From Muricea muricata (Eukaryota > Cnidaria > Anthozoa > Malacalcyonacea > Plexauridae), in NCBI GenBank assembly GCA_963855995.1, contig OY979723.1, forward strand, positions 6,887,013 to 6,951,012: a DNA stretch of 64,000 nucleotides, written 5' to 3'. Of the stretch, positions 28,777 through 39,901 are shown in pieces (the stretch's first letter is position 1; every line of letters starts with the position of its first letter). A program made the position numbers and the translations under genes. Below the pieces are notes generated by a model. The model saw nothing but the letters and a program-made list of their open reading frames with translations, searched no databases and had not been told where the DNA came from.

Positions 28777-30542
28777 CTAGAAATACATGCATGCAGCAAC
28801 CCCTCGCCACTAACTAAGAGCACGCAGCTAAATGTTCGGAATTACATGAAGTATTGAGGTAGGTTGTTGTCATAGCAACACGGCAATTGTTATTCTTTCT
28901 GTATATTTTTTCAAAATGATAAAATATCAGTTTTTAATCCTTGTTTTATTGACAATTTTTTTAAATAGCACAACATTTGTAATCAGTATGTTATTACGCC
29001 TAATGTAAGCTTAAATTTTGTATAAAATACGACCTATTAATTACTTTAGTAATAAGAAGACAGTCTTGCATTTACAAAACATAAATTTACTCTGGAATTT
29101 AAACAGTGAATAGACTGGATGAGTGCGGCTACGCCGGCCTTTATAAAGCATTAAAACACAAGTATAAATACGCATTATCAACAAACTTGCCTTGTGTTTC
29201 ACGCCATAGTCAATTCTTGGCGCTTCTCTGTATTTTCCCCGAATTAATCTCTCTTCAAGAGTCTTGTGGCAGTCGTTTTCGTCTTATTTCTTGCCTTTTT
29301 GGAGCCTTAAGTGTTTGCTACTCCTGATAGTCCGCCATATTCCTGAGATCAGAAATGACCACCCTTCGTTGGTTGTGAAAGTTGCCAAATCTTTTTGCAA
29401 AAATACGAAATATTGTAGTGCAATATAGTCTGCCATATTTTTGAGATCAGTGATGACCACCCACTCCCACTCAGTGAACTCTAATACAACTGGAACGATA
29501 ACTTGGCCGCCATCTTTGAAGCCAAATTGAAGGCCGCCATGTACGTCACGCCGCGAAAATATTACCTATTTTTAAAAGCTCTTTTCGACCCTTTAACTTC
29601 GTGTTTTAGAGCCAGTTAGGTGCTAAATATTTTCTAGATAGATTGAAATTTCATGTACCTCAACTTTCTAGGACGTCCAGTAAGGTTTTAAAATATTTTT
29701 TGGCTGCTAAAAATGAAAAACAGTTTCGGCGAAAACTTTGTCACGAAATATCTTTTTTAAACAACTGTTACCTCTCGAGTTTTAACAGTTAGATGGAAAA
29801 GGCTGCCAAGAACTATCCGTAACCGAAGTTTAAAGCTTTAAAACTAATGCTATCTGGCGAAAAATGTTAGTTTTGTACGTATTTTTATATCAACCATACA
29901 AATACACCACTTTGAAAACCTCGATTTACTCACGTTTTAGAAGGGCTACAGCAAAGACCAAAAGCTCAAAATAAACAACGATACCTGGACTTTAGCACAA
30001 GATAAGTTTTGGAAGAGTTGACGTGTTTTAAAGCAATATATTCTTGAGTTGAAGAGCGTAGTTTGCTTCGTAGTTTGCTTCGGCACGTTGAAACTTTCGT
30101 CATTTTCCAGAGTAAAAAACTGATAGCCCTCAATTTTTTCCTTAACCAAGTGTAGAACAGTCAGGACTATCTAGAAAACCAGGATCGAATCTTTAAAATT
30201 GAAGTCTTGCGATAAAAATTCTCATTTTTCAAGCATATTTTCGCTCAAAAACAAACTTTTCGCTCCTCGTAACTTTCCCCAGTCCTTTCGAACAAGCCAT
30301 TTTCCCCGCGCGGTTCCCGCCTTTTGCTTCAAATTTGGCTTCATCCAATCATAGGACGAAAACATAGGAGTTATCGTTCCAGTTGTATTAGAGTTCACTG
30401 CTCCCACTCACCGCCGCCCTTGAACCACGCGCCCGCGATATTTGATGAACTTCAAACTTCGATATGCTTTCCTTTTCCTGGGTGTAAATAGCCGTGCGGA
30501 ATTAGTACCCTCGCACGGCGCTTCGCGCCGTTGGCTCGGAGA
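28777..30542 (-). mobile_element. Non-autonomous Helitron copy 1 (with nested hAT element)
   Basis: Read on the minus strand it starts TCTCCGAGCCAACGGCG and ends GTATTTCTAG next to a host T, the 5'-TC and 3'-CTAG ends of Helitrons. It is homologous over most of its length to 34934-35973 and, in the opposite orientation, to 58649-59213. It carries a 929-bp hAT-type insertion (29472-30400). No coding capacity; apparent frames in GCCTTATAAAGC regions are not conserved as protein. Confidence 0.75.
29472..30400. mobile_element. hAT-type non-autonomous element with 8-bp target duplication
   Basis: Termini CAGTGAACTCTAATACAACT and its inverse (ending GAGTTCACTG) extend for about 30 bp with near identity. 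The flanks carry CTCCCACT at 29464-29471 and 30401-30408. The related Helitron copy 3 shows the uninterrupted site (CACTCCCACCCACC region near 58798). CAGTG ends plus an 8-bp duplication are hAT characteristics. The 929-bp interior is non-coding. Confidence 0.88.
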
Positions 30543-30544
30543 AT

Positions 30545-30760
30545 ATTACTCAAAACCACGAGTAAAAAACTACTCAAAATAATTGCTAAACGGGACTCCG
30601 AATTTGAGCAATTGTACTCTAAAAATGAGTAAAAGTTACTCAAAAATTGGGCTCAAATTACTCAAACAAAATGCACCCAAATTGACTCCTAACTTTGAGT
30701 AAATGTCCAATTTGCTCAGATTTCGAGTAAACCTACTCACGACCACGAGTGAATGTACAC
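30545..30760. repeat. Array B core: GAGTAA/TTACTC motifs
   Basis: Contains about a dozen ACTCAAAA, GAGTAAA, TTACTC or GAGTAC-like units in alternating orientation, for example AAAATGAGTAAAAGTTACTC. It is the densest part of element X. Confidence 0.75.
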
Positions 30761-31075
30761 CATCATTGTGTTTCTCCAACATAGAATAAACTGAGACATT
30801 TCCTCTGGTAAAAACATCCATACGCCTTATACTATAAATATAAATTCTTAGTTCAATGCTGCTATTATCAAGCCAAAGGCAAGAGGTTTATTTTAGCCCA
30901 TGGGTCTAACCTTCTATTCCGAAAAATAACATCTTGTGAACTCAAGATATGAGCTAAAACAATGCTCATATTTATACCTCTCTCCTCCATAGAGCCTTTG
31001 TAGCCTTTTCCGCGATTTTAATGAGAGGGACAATAAAAGAGTGCACTAGAAGGTAATCTATTACCTGTATAGACA

Positions 31076-31282
31076 CAGTGGCGGATCTAGCGTAAAAGCG
31101 TCAAAATAAATTACCACAGCTCATTCTAGGATATATTTGCATTTTAAAATACCTTCAAAGCAACTTCATTGGTTAGATTTTATTCTATTGAAATTAATAA
31201 CCTATGACATTGTTATAAAGTTATTTTGAATTTAAAATTGAGCTGCTGTAATTTATTTTGACTTACTCTGGATCCGCCACTG
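31076..31282. mobile_element. hAT-like MITE with CAGTGGCGGATC ends
   Basis: 207 bp with about 44-bp terminal inverted repeats (CAGTGGCGGATCTAG at left; complement of CAGTGGCGGATCCAG at right, both followed by AAAATAAATTAC within 20 bp). CAGTGGCGGATC-type ends are common for hAT MITEs. The flanking 8-mers do not match, so the target duplication is lost or misplaced. Confidence 0.8.
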
Positions 31283-31423
31283 GCACTGGATAAACATTTG
31301 ACGAATTTTTTACACACACAGGTATTTTTACTCAAACAGTGAGTATAAATGACTCAAAAATTTGCGTAACATTGGTAAATACTCAAAAATAAAGTAAGAT
31401 CTACTCATGGATTTTTTGCAGTG

Positions 31424-34400
31424 TTGTGACGTAATTTGCATATCGAATAAAGGTGAATCTCTCGAGAAGGAAAAAAATAGGGAATTATACTAAATTGCAC
31501 TGTGATTTTAAGCCATGTTTACAATGCAATCAATAAAACTTGCACAAAATTTGGTTTCATTGGCAATTTAAAAACTTGGAAGAAAGTACATGTACTATTT
31601 ACAAACCCGTATCTATATGTGTATTTATATGGCTACAATACAATCGAATAAACACGACGCGTAATTCCGTAAAGCAGCCTTTTCAACTCGACATAGATTT
31701 TTCTGTCCTCAAATCAATTCCCTTAATTGTCGACTCGTCACAATCAGTGAATCAAGGATCAACCTTTGTGCGTATTAGGTGTAACATTCTCAACACTGTA
31801 TTGGTACCATGATAATTTCACAACCCGTTTTTACGTAAACGCGTTTTGTCGAACCCTTGTACTCCTCTTGCAGTGTTTAACTTAATGGCGGCTAAACAGT
31901 TCGACAACTACAGGAATACAGCAACCAATTAAAAACAAGTTAGAGGTTCGAGTTAGAGGTTGACTTACCAGGTTGTGTATAAGAAGAAGCATTTATATTA
32001 TATTATTGTTTATCTATGCACTTAAATACAAAAGGTATTAATTATGTTCATAGAGGTAGGGCTATATGTCGCACTAATTTGTTGCGGTCATATCACTTGT
32101 TAAACCGCCTACAAAACTTCGAATTCCGAAAAATCGTAGGTCAATATTTACAATTGCAATCATGCAAAGCTTAGTGGATTAGTGTGTATGGCTAGATAGT
32201 TTTATAACGGCAAGTATCACGGTACAAAAACTCCAATTTCTTTTTTTTCGTCAATGCAACGGCTAAAACTAACATTGTTGTTAAAAAGGCTTGTATCTAA
32301 AGTCCTAGAACCAACGAGATTGATGACAGTCGCAAATCTAGCCAGGCGGTGCGTTGCTTCTTTTAACAGGAAGGAACATGTACTGATATTTTACAACTTA
32401 TCATATACATGCAGGTATTATTGTATTGCCATATTTGGATTTAATTCATCACTTTGTTAAAAGTTTGATGTCGAATAAATAGATTGCGAAATTCAATAAT
32501 TATAAACAGAAGATAATAGAATTATCTCAAGGGCGCGTTGGGTGCAGAAGAGGTATTACGTTTCCTGAACATGATATTTCGTACACCGTCCGAGTTTCGT
32601 CCTGTAGCGTATCTTGAATAATTTGCCTTAAGGCAAGCAAGCAACAACGATTATTTAGTTAATGACGTTTAAAATTTGATAAATGAACACTACGGAAATA
32701 ATAGGTTTGATTTTTAGTTGTTGATTGCCTATTCTTTGCACAAAACTATGTAAAATCCTTGTACACGTAAAAGTTTTAACGTACACTTGTATGCTTGTAC
32801 TGCTAAAGGAGATGAATCAAATGGATTCGAAATATACATTTTAGAATAACATTGTGTACTACGAAAAACACACCTTATTCGAGGTAACTCTTGTTATATG
32901 TTGCTGGCACTCTTGTTATGCGTTGCTAGCTGAATTTGTTAGCAGGGCAACGTAACCTTAAACCTTTTCACAACTTTGTGATTAATAATAATTAATCACT
33001 GCTAGCGATCAACATTTGCAATGCATTTATATCCATATGCGCTGCCATCATATTTTAACAATTATGCCGCTTGAATTATTTGGTTATCTACATGATTCCA
33101 AGTCAGATTCCAGGTTTAGTCGGATATTCGTAATCATATCTGGAGCAGGAAACAAATGGGAAGTATTTGTACATGTTAAAATTATCAAAAATTATAAACC
33201 GCGAAGTCATTCCGCCTATATCATTATCAATTGGCCTTGTCAATGGCCGATAAACGCCCAACCTAATACGATTTTTACGCAAGTGTTGAAATTTCAACAG
33301 GATATAAAACAGCACGTTTACTTCTCTATGTCTTCCTGTCTTAGTCTCGCAATATACGCCTTGAATATACATTTGTGAAACAATTAAAGATACATTTGGA
33401 TACGTTTTTTTCCATGCAAGAAGTTTTATGTCATTGCGAACTGATACATTTGGAACCATTTGAAAGTGGATATGGAATTAAAACTGTTTTAATTAATATG
33501 TATATAGCTGGTAAGATATGATACAAAATATTTGTTGATATCGAATTAGCCGTCACACACGCAGTTACATAACCAAATAATGGGATGGCTTAATTCCTAC
33601 ACGTTTATAGAGCACAAAAGCGGGAAACGTGTTATTGGTTTGAATAGCAAAATAATATGTAAGTTTCTTGGTTTTCTTGATACATAAATGGACAAACTAG
33701 CATACCTGTAGAATTAGATAAATCTGCATGAATTTCAATCTTGTAAATAAAACGGGCAATAAACTTTATCAGAAAGTCTCAGACAACTACTCAGTCATGG
33801 AAATCCCCGACAATCAAATTTAAAATATTTTTTTAAACGAGTTCAATGGAGCGGCATCTTATGCTTAATAGACGTCAGAGAAAATAACGCTATAGAAAAT
33901 TTAACAGAAAATTCAGTGCAGGTGAGTCATTCGTAAAGCCAATTTTTCAAAATAAGAAAACGAGGCTGAATTGCCAGGAATAGCTTATGTATAACTTATA
34001 CATAATAACTTATACCACTATATACCGTGTATTCTTGACTTGTAACCAATCTGTTAAAACACTCCAGACAATGTTACCCCCCCCCCCAAAGCGCGCGCTG
34101 GCCGCATGCCGTTGAAAACGAGATTGTTATTTAGAGGTTCTATTTCTAGTGCAACAATGTGTCGCAATGGCTTTACGTATTTCAATTTTTGCGGGGGTGT
34201 ACAGCGCACAAAGACTGTACTTGTGAACAAAAACATCTTTGTTTGCATTCATTATATTGGACCTCATTTGACAAATCAAAGAACTACCAGCAGACATTCG
34301 CGTCAAGATCATTCGATCCCACATATTTAACCGATTACAAGGGTCAGGTCAGACGTTCCGACATTCTATTTATGTACTGATGACGCATGTGAATTACCAG

Positions 34401-34565
34401 AATTCGCACATCCATGGAAAGGACGAATTAATTCGACCTCTTTTGCGGATTTTAAGAGCTTTTTCGATTCTTCAATTAAGGTTTTACACAATCATAATTC
34501 ACAAAATATCTTTTTAAAATCCAATATCGTGCATGTTAGGTTCACCTGTGTCACGTCGATGGTAA
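31424..34565. other. Non-coding stretch, 3.1 kb
   Basis: AT-rich, with no supported gene and no repeat boundary recognised. A run of 12 C at about 34079-34090 is followed by GCGCGCGC. Apparent reading frames up to 120 codons (for instance 33016-33378) show no domain or compositional support. Confidence 0.4.
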
Positions 34566-34719
34566 AAATAGAACAACATATAGACAAAGAGTACTTTATT
34601 AAACCATATAATTAGCTGACGCGCAGTGTTTCAGTTCTATTTCAGAACCATCCTCAAAGATATGAAAAACTAGATTCATATTAATCTGACACTGCAGGGA
34701 ACAACAAAGAATTCGTTAT

Positions 34720-34788
34720 CTCGAGCGGGATTCGAACTCGCATCTTCGGCCTTCTAGACGTCCGCTCGACCAATTGAGCTGTATCGAG
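34720..34788 (-). other. tRNA-like sequence (SINE head), minus strand
   Basis: Minus-strand reading has an A-box-like CAGCTCAATTGGTCGAGCG and a B-box GAGTTCGAATCCCGC at the right spacing, and the outer ends TCGA/TCGA can pair. The anticodon arm is imperfect (GTCTAGAAGG). A second, inverted copy lies at 35992. Being embedded in a repeated unit, it is more likely the RNA polymerase III promoter of a SINE than a working tRNA gene. Confidence 0.6.
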
Positions 34789-34867
34789 TAAACTGGGATT
34801 GGTATAGCGAGTCTTGTCCAATTTAAGCGCACGAAATATTTTCGTGACAACTTAACGCTTGTCTTTG

Positions 34868-34926
34868 AGGACGCGCAGTGTTTCAGTTCTATTTCAAGAA
34901 CGATCATCAGAGATATGAAAAATTAG
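34868..34926 (-). ncRNA. Hammerhead-like motif in the composite repeat
   Basis: Minus strand: CTGATGA, then GTTCT pairing with AGAAC around TGAAAT, then GAAAC and, 10 bases on, GTC, the classical cleavage triplet. Helix II is good, but helix I pairing is poor. A sister copy at 34621-34678 has TTGAGGA in place of CTGATGA. Core conservation suggests descent from a hammerhead; activity doubtful. Confidence 0.4.
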
Positions 34927-34933
34927 ATTCATA

Positions 34934-35973
34934 CTAGAAATACATTCATGCAGCAACCCCTCGCCACTAACTAAGAGCATGCAACTATATTTTCGGAATT
35001 ACATGAAGTACTGTAATAGGTTGTTGTCATAGCAACACGGCAATTGTTATTTTTTCTGTATATTTTTTCAAAATGACAAAATATTGAGTTTTTAATCCTT
35101 GTTTTATTGACATTTTTTTAAAATGGCACAACATTTGTCATCGGTATGTTATTACGCCTAATGTAAGCTTAAATTTGGTATAAAATACGACCTATTAATT
35201 GCATATATTAGACGTTTTGCAATATCTATGAAACTAAATTTTTATCTACATAAACTTTGAGTTTGAAATAAAACCGTTTCAAGCCAATTTTGTATCTTCG
35301 CTCATATTCTTTTACATGTAAACTTCGTCAATATTTTGAAATACAGTAATAAGAAGACAGTCTTGCATTTTAATACAAAACATAAACTTACTCTGGAATT
35401 TAAACAGTGAATAGACTGGAGGAGTACGGCTACGCCGGCCCTTATAAAGCATTAAAACACAAGTATAAATACGCATTATCAACAAACTTGCCTTGTGTTT
35501 CACGCCGTAGTCAATTCTTGGCGCTTCTGTGTATTTTCCCAGAGTTAATCTCTCTTCAAGAGTCTTGTCGCAGTCGTTTTCGTCTCAGTTCTCGCCTTTT
35601 TGAATGCCTTAAGTGTTTGCTACTCCTGATATTCCGCCATACTCTTGAGATCATAAATGACCACCCTTCTTCGTTGGTTGCGAAAGTTGCCAAATCTTTT
35701 TGCAAAAATACAAAATATTGTAGAGCAAAAAGCAAATTTAGATATTTGCTTGCTGTCAGTTGAATTCGTGATTAATCAATCAACAATAAATTTTAAATCC
35801 GGCCAATCAGTGTTAGCCATTCATGATAGTCCGCCATATTGTTGAGATCAGTGAGGACATACCACTTTTACTACCTATCACGAGCAACGACTTTGAACTC
35901 CGCTAATACGAAATTAGTAACCCTCGCCCCGGGCTTACGCCCGGAACGGCGCTTCGCGCCGTTGGCTCGGGGA
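34934..35973 (-). mobile_element. Non-autonomous Helitron copy 2, with visible empty site
   Basis: On the minus strand it begins TCCCCGAGCCAACGGCG and ends GTATTTCTAG. The flanks read ATTCATA and TTAATCTGACACTG, and the related unoccupied repeat at 34676-34694 reads ATTCATATTAATCTGACACT. Insertion is therefore exactly between A and T with no duplication, as known for Helitrons. Two GC-rich hairpins lie just inside the 5' end (35928-35967). 1,040 bp, non-coding. Confidence 0.88.
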
Positions 35974-35991
35974 TTAATCTGACACTGATTA

Positions 35992-36058
35992 ATCGATAGC
36001 TCAATTGGTAGAGCGGCGGTCTAGAAACCCGAAAATGCGAGTTCGAATTCCGCTCGAG
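35992..36058 (+). other. tRNA-like sequence (SINE head), plus strand
   Basis: TAGCTCAATTGGTAGAGCGG (A box) and GAGTTCGAATTCCGC (B box) with a CTAGAAA loop in the anticodon position (AGA). The tail ACGAATTTTTTGTTGTTCTC is shared with the minus-strand copy at 34720. The acceptor stem is not a clean 7-bp helix. Read as a SINE promoter. Confidence 0.6.
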
Positions 36059-36124
36059 ACAACGAATTTTTTGTTGTTCTCTGTAGTGTCAGATTAATAT
36101 GATCAGTCTAGTTTTTCATATAAC

Positions 36125-37640
36125 TAGCTGATTTTATCATTTTTTGAAAGAAATCATGGACAATCAAAGGAGTAAGCCGGAAACACTGGCTAACATTGCT
36201 GTGGTTAGACAATTCTGGATACGGTTTAGCTGACACGCTTTATTTGAGCCCTGTAACTTCACTTTTAGCATAATTTCCAACTCCACGTACATATATTTTT
36301 TTAACCACTTTAATAAATGCTGCCGTGTTATAGAAATATTCCGTAATTTTCAATCAACATTTAGAAGCATGAATAAAAAATACCTGTAATGAAAATATAA
36401 TACTTTAATAGGATGGGCTAGCCCGCCTGAACTCAGCCGTGTATATTCATTCATGTAAGTTACTGAGCGTAAAATCACAAGTAGCCGAGATCGTGTTTGA
36501 TACAATAATGACAGTTCGTTCTGGATTTTCATTAGTAGAGAGACGTTATCCGATGGCGTGATATATAGTTGCATCGCAAAAAGGCTTATATAATATTAAA
36601 CCAGTTCATTTTATTTTTTGACAATATTATACATTGATTACGGTCGTCGACACATAATGATTTGTATGCGCTAAAGTAACCCAACTAGTATCCAAGGATA
36701 GTGTGTTAATTTGACATGACATGATGATCACGAGTCATTAGTAGTCGACCTGACAGACACAAGACAATTTAGGTGCGTTTTGAATCCAACCATTGTAGCT
36801 AATGCGACAACACGTTATATTCTCACTTTCTCAGTTACATAAATTGCCACACAATTAATAATTAAAAATTATTTTGTGTTTTTTGAAAAAATGCTAGCTA
36901 GTGCCCATGTAGCTACGTACATGTGCCCATGCTGTAACTAGAGGCTATGATGTAATTCGATGTCAAAGCACACGGCATTAACTATGCACACGGTCAGTCA
37001 CATTTGAACGCCAAGTTCACAAATTAGGTGACCCGAGTCAGGACGAAGAGCTGTGCTTCTGCAAAGGAAGCGAAGACCCGAAATGGATAAACGGTTTTAG
37101 CGTCACGGTATAAAGTTCACAAAACTTAATAAATGTTGTAGTATGTTCTGTTTACATTGTCATTCTCATACAGACTGTACATATATATATATATGCTGTA
37201 TTTCATACTGACATATATGAGTGTCGAGAGTCCATAATTTATGGATTTGTACACGGTATTGCTTCGACGTTTTATAATTATAAAAGCAACTGTGGAAGTA
37301 TGAATCAACCGATGCGTTAATAGTGTACGTTCACAAATTTTCGTAACATGAGTCAAGAGTAGCATGAATCTGTCATATGAATCAAACATATTATCATCAT
37401 ATAGTCATAGACATAGTATATTATTCATGCGTTGCGTTTCAATGTATACATGTAATTTAAGTAATCGAAAATTTGGTTTACGGTGTAGTTATAGTATTAG
37501 CGTTAATATATGTGGCAGTTTGAGGCTTTGAGCGCTTAGATATATAGCTAAGGAAAAAGGGCCGACAGTCATCAGTAGTCGACGCGAGTCACAGTATTTC
37601 GCTTATTAACTGACTGGCCAAGTTAGCCCGCATACCCGAA
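36125..37640. other. Non-coding stretch
   Basis: No supported gene. Only a short (TA)n run near 37179 and scattered AT-rich sequence are present. Confidence 0.4.
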
Positions 37641-37644
37641 AACA

Positions 37645-38330
37645 TTGCATTGTGGCAGGCGAACCATCGAGATTTTAGCTCACATAACAAAGAAACGAAT
37701 GAAACCAAACGTACCATGCTATACTTTCGTCTATAATGCTCTAATAATGCCTTATTTTGATTATTGCAGCCTTATTTGGGATACATGCAGTAATTACCTG
37801 ATTGAAAATTTACAAAAATTACAGAACAGGGCTGCAAGGGTTATTTCAGGCAAAACTATGAGACTAGACTACGCGAAATCTTATCAGATCTTGGTTGGTG
37901 GCCACTGGTAAAACGAATTAAATTTAAAAAGTTAATGTTTATGTATAATATCAAACATAATAATTTAAATGAGCCTATGAAAGGATATATGTTTGAAAGA
38001 AGTAATCATGAATTTCACATTTTGCGGAGTAATGATATATCCCTAAGCCTAAACCAATTTTACAAAAAAGTATTAGCTATTCTGGGGCTTTATTATGGAA
38101 CAATTTGCCAATGACAGCAAAAGAACAGGGAATAACGATCAGTAAATTTAAAAATATTATTGGTAGCGAGTACAGTTTTTACTATTATTGTAAATTTTCT
38201 CATTATTATTTAGTGTGCATTTAATATTTAACGTAAGTACGTATAATTGTATTATATGTTCTAATATTAAGTTTTTAACTTTTTTTATGCTGAAGCTGAA
38301 GGGTTACCCTTTTTAAATAATAATATGATT
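37645..38330 (+). pseudogene. C-terminal fragment of a LINE reverse transcriptase protein
   Basis: Reads FVYNALIMPYFDYCSLIWDT, then NLQKLQNRAARVISGKT, a hallmark of the post-RT region in many invertebrate LINEs. Further pieces after a frame break are DLGWWPLVKRIKFKKLMFMY near 37900 and LGLYYGTICQ-like sequence near 38085. It ends before TGAAGGGTTACCCTTTTTAA. Severely 5'-truncated, and distinct from LINE-2, LINE-3 and the CR1 element by its YFDYCS motif. Its tail hosts the hAT MITE at 38339. Confidence 0.75.
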
Positions 38331-38338
38331 GCTGCCTT

Positions 38339-38503
38339 AAGGGCCGTCGCGAGAGCGTTAATTGGGGGGTTGAATATTCATATTTTTGTGTTATGCCCGA
38401 CCAATTTCTTTTGAAATCAACTTAGTTTGAAAAGAAATCAATCGGGCATAGCATGAAAATATGAATATTCAACCCCCCAATTAACGCTTTAGCAACGGCC
38501 CTG
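38339..38503. mobile_element. hAT-like MITE, near-perfect hairpin, 8-bp target duplication
   Basis: 165 bp, almost entirely one inverted repeat (GGGCCGTCGCGAGAGCGTTA at left; right end GCAACGGCCCTG). GCTGCCTT occurs at 38331-38338 and 38504-38511. The right terminus in inverse is CAGGGCCGTTGC, a CAGGG hAT-type end. Confidence 0.88.
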
Positions 38504-38644
38504 GCTGCCTTGCTCGCTCGCTCGCAGCGGCAGCAACAAGAATAGGCCGTGGACTATTAAGCCAAAACGTAGCTAAAAATACATTTTCGTGGCAGCCATC
38601 TAGGAAACACCTGGTTTGTGGTTTCTTTAAAAAAAATATAGATA

Positions 38645-39613
38645 CAGGGGGTTGCCAAAAAAAAGGAGCCCCCTTCAAAAATGGCTTACCTGGTTTATAA
38701 TGACTAAAAATAAGGAGAATGTTCACAAAAGTTGTGTTTTTGAACTTCATAGGTACCTGTGTGTAACGACAAGCATTAATTGCAATTCTTACTTAAATAT
38801 TTATTAACAGATCCATTTAATGAGTTTTAAACCAAACTAAAGATGGCCATTTTGAACCTAAAATTAAGCAATATGATTAAAGTCTTTGCCAAAAAATATG
38901 TTTAAATATCTAAAAATTACTCAGTAATGTGGGTCGAATTGTGAAAGCACATTGTAGCGTAATAGGTAATGTAATTATTTCAAGTGCACAATGGTGTCTT
39001 TAAAAGAATGCGCAACTAGAATGCGATTCATTTAGGCAGGTGCTTCTATTATCGGCAGAGTTAACTCCAAGGCCACACTTACTTTACGTTTTAGTCAGTT
39101 GGTTGTCCTATCGTGTGATGTATCAGTACCTGATGTAGACATAGAGTAATCCAAATGCTGTTTTAACAAAAAATCTGGGTCTTGAAACAAGCAATCATCA
39201 ACATTTGGTTTTTGATTTCTGGATTAGGGTTTTTGAAGTAAAAATCTACCTGGTCGAGGAAAAAGCTACAAAAAATTTCCTGATGAAAGTAATAATTTGC
39301 ATACATTTATTGACACATCCCACCCTGTCGTTTATGAACAATTAATGCAGAGAAGACACGTGCTGAAGAAATAATTCAACTGCATTAGCAAGTTTCCAAT
39401 TTTAAACCGCCATTTTGAATTTATTTTAAAAAGTAACCAAATGCACCTATTTTTCACACATTTGAGTAAGAATTGCAATCATTGTTTCTTCTTACACACA
39501 GGTACCTATGTAAGTACAAAAACACAACTTTTGTTAACATTCTCCTTATTTATAGTCCTTATAAACCCGGTAAGCCATTTTTGAAGGGGGCTCTTTTTTT
39601 CGGCAACCCCCTG
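38645..39613. mobile_element. Foldback element, CAGGGGGTTGCC ends, TA target
   Basis: The terminal inverted repeats cover about 150 bp (CAGGGGGTTGCC, AGCCCCCTTCAAAAATGGCT, AGGAGAATGTTCACAAAAG, GGTACCT, GCAATTCTTA) with good identity. TA flanks both ends. The interior of about 650 bp is AT-rich and non-coding, and weak inverted similarity continues inward. Confidence 0.8.
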
Positions 39614-39901
39614 TACATTCCTACCAAAAAAGTTCTCAACCAAAAAACGCGCCCGATACCGAGAAAATGGGTGATTTGTGATTACCACTTTAAAATTGTG
39701 TTACAATAAAAAATGTGAAATTTCATATAAGACGACAACTAAAACGACTAGCATCATCAGAAAGATAACAAAGAACTGCAGGCAAGACTCTTAAACAGTT
39801 TTTATTCTTCAAATAGTTTTTGAGTTATGAGTTGTTAAACAACCATTTTTAAGCTAGTGCCCAGTTTTCATGTCTCGAATTTGGTCCAATGTTTTCATAT
39901 A

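Larger units (their letters stand above)
28671..31423. mobile_element. Element X with GAGTAA/TTACTC motif array (array B), split by a Helitron and a hAT-like MITE
   Basis: The ends are CACTGCAAAAAATTC at 28671 and GATTTTTTGCAGTG ending at 31423, so the terminal inverted repeat is CACTGCAAAAAAT. Between them, wherever nested insertions are excluded, the sequence is studded with ACTCAAAA, GAGTAA and TTACTC motifs in both orientations (28690-28770, 30545-30760, 31320-31410). The Helitron copy (28777-30542) and the MITE (31076-31282) interrupt it. No coding capacity and no target duplication found. Confidence 0.65.
34621..34933 (-). repeat. Composite repeat with tRNA-like head and hammerhead-like tails
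   Basis: Two related segments, each starting GACGCGCAGTGTTTCAGTTC on the plus strand (34619 and 34870), flank a tRNA-like region. The left continues AACTAGATTCATATTAATCT, an intact version of the site at which Helitron copy 2 inserted in the right segment. The order on the minus strand (tRNA-like region, GTTGTTCCCTGCAGTGTCAG, then a hammerhead-like fold) suggests a SINE or a Penelope-derived non-autonomous element. Confidence 0.6.

Noticed and set aside
29106-29327. Conserved frame repeated at 35407 and, inverted, near 58843-59046 as a possible small gene
   Set aside because: The similarity is explained by the three Helitron copies at DNA level. Frames differ in length and there is no sign of protein-level conservation.
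32225-32460. Short open frame beginning MQRLKLTLLLKRLVSKVLEP
   Set aside because: It slightly resembles a transmembrane or mitochondrial leader, but no homology, splice or polyadenylation context supports it.
33016-33378. A 120-codon open frame in a repeat-poor region
   Set aside because: No domain, no coding-like composition, rich in Cys/Ile/His as expected for AT-rich random sequence, and an overlapping antisense frame of the same length exists.
34720-34788. Possible functional tRNA gene (also 35992-36058)
   Set aside because: A and B boxes are present, but stems are imperfect, the long variable arm expected for an AGA (Ser) anticodon is missing, and both copies share a non-tRNA tail, as in a SINE.
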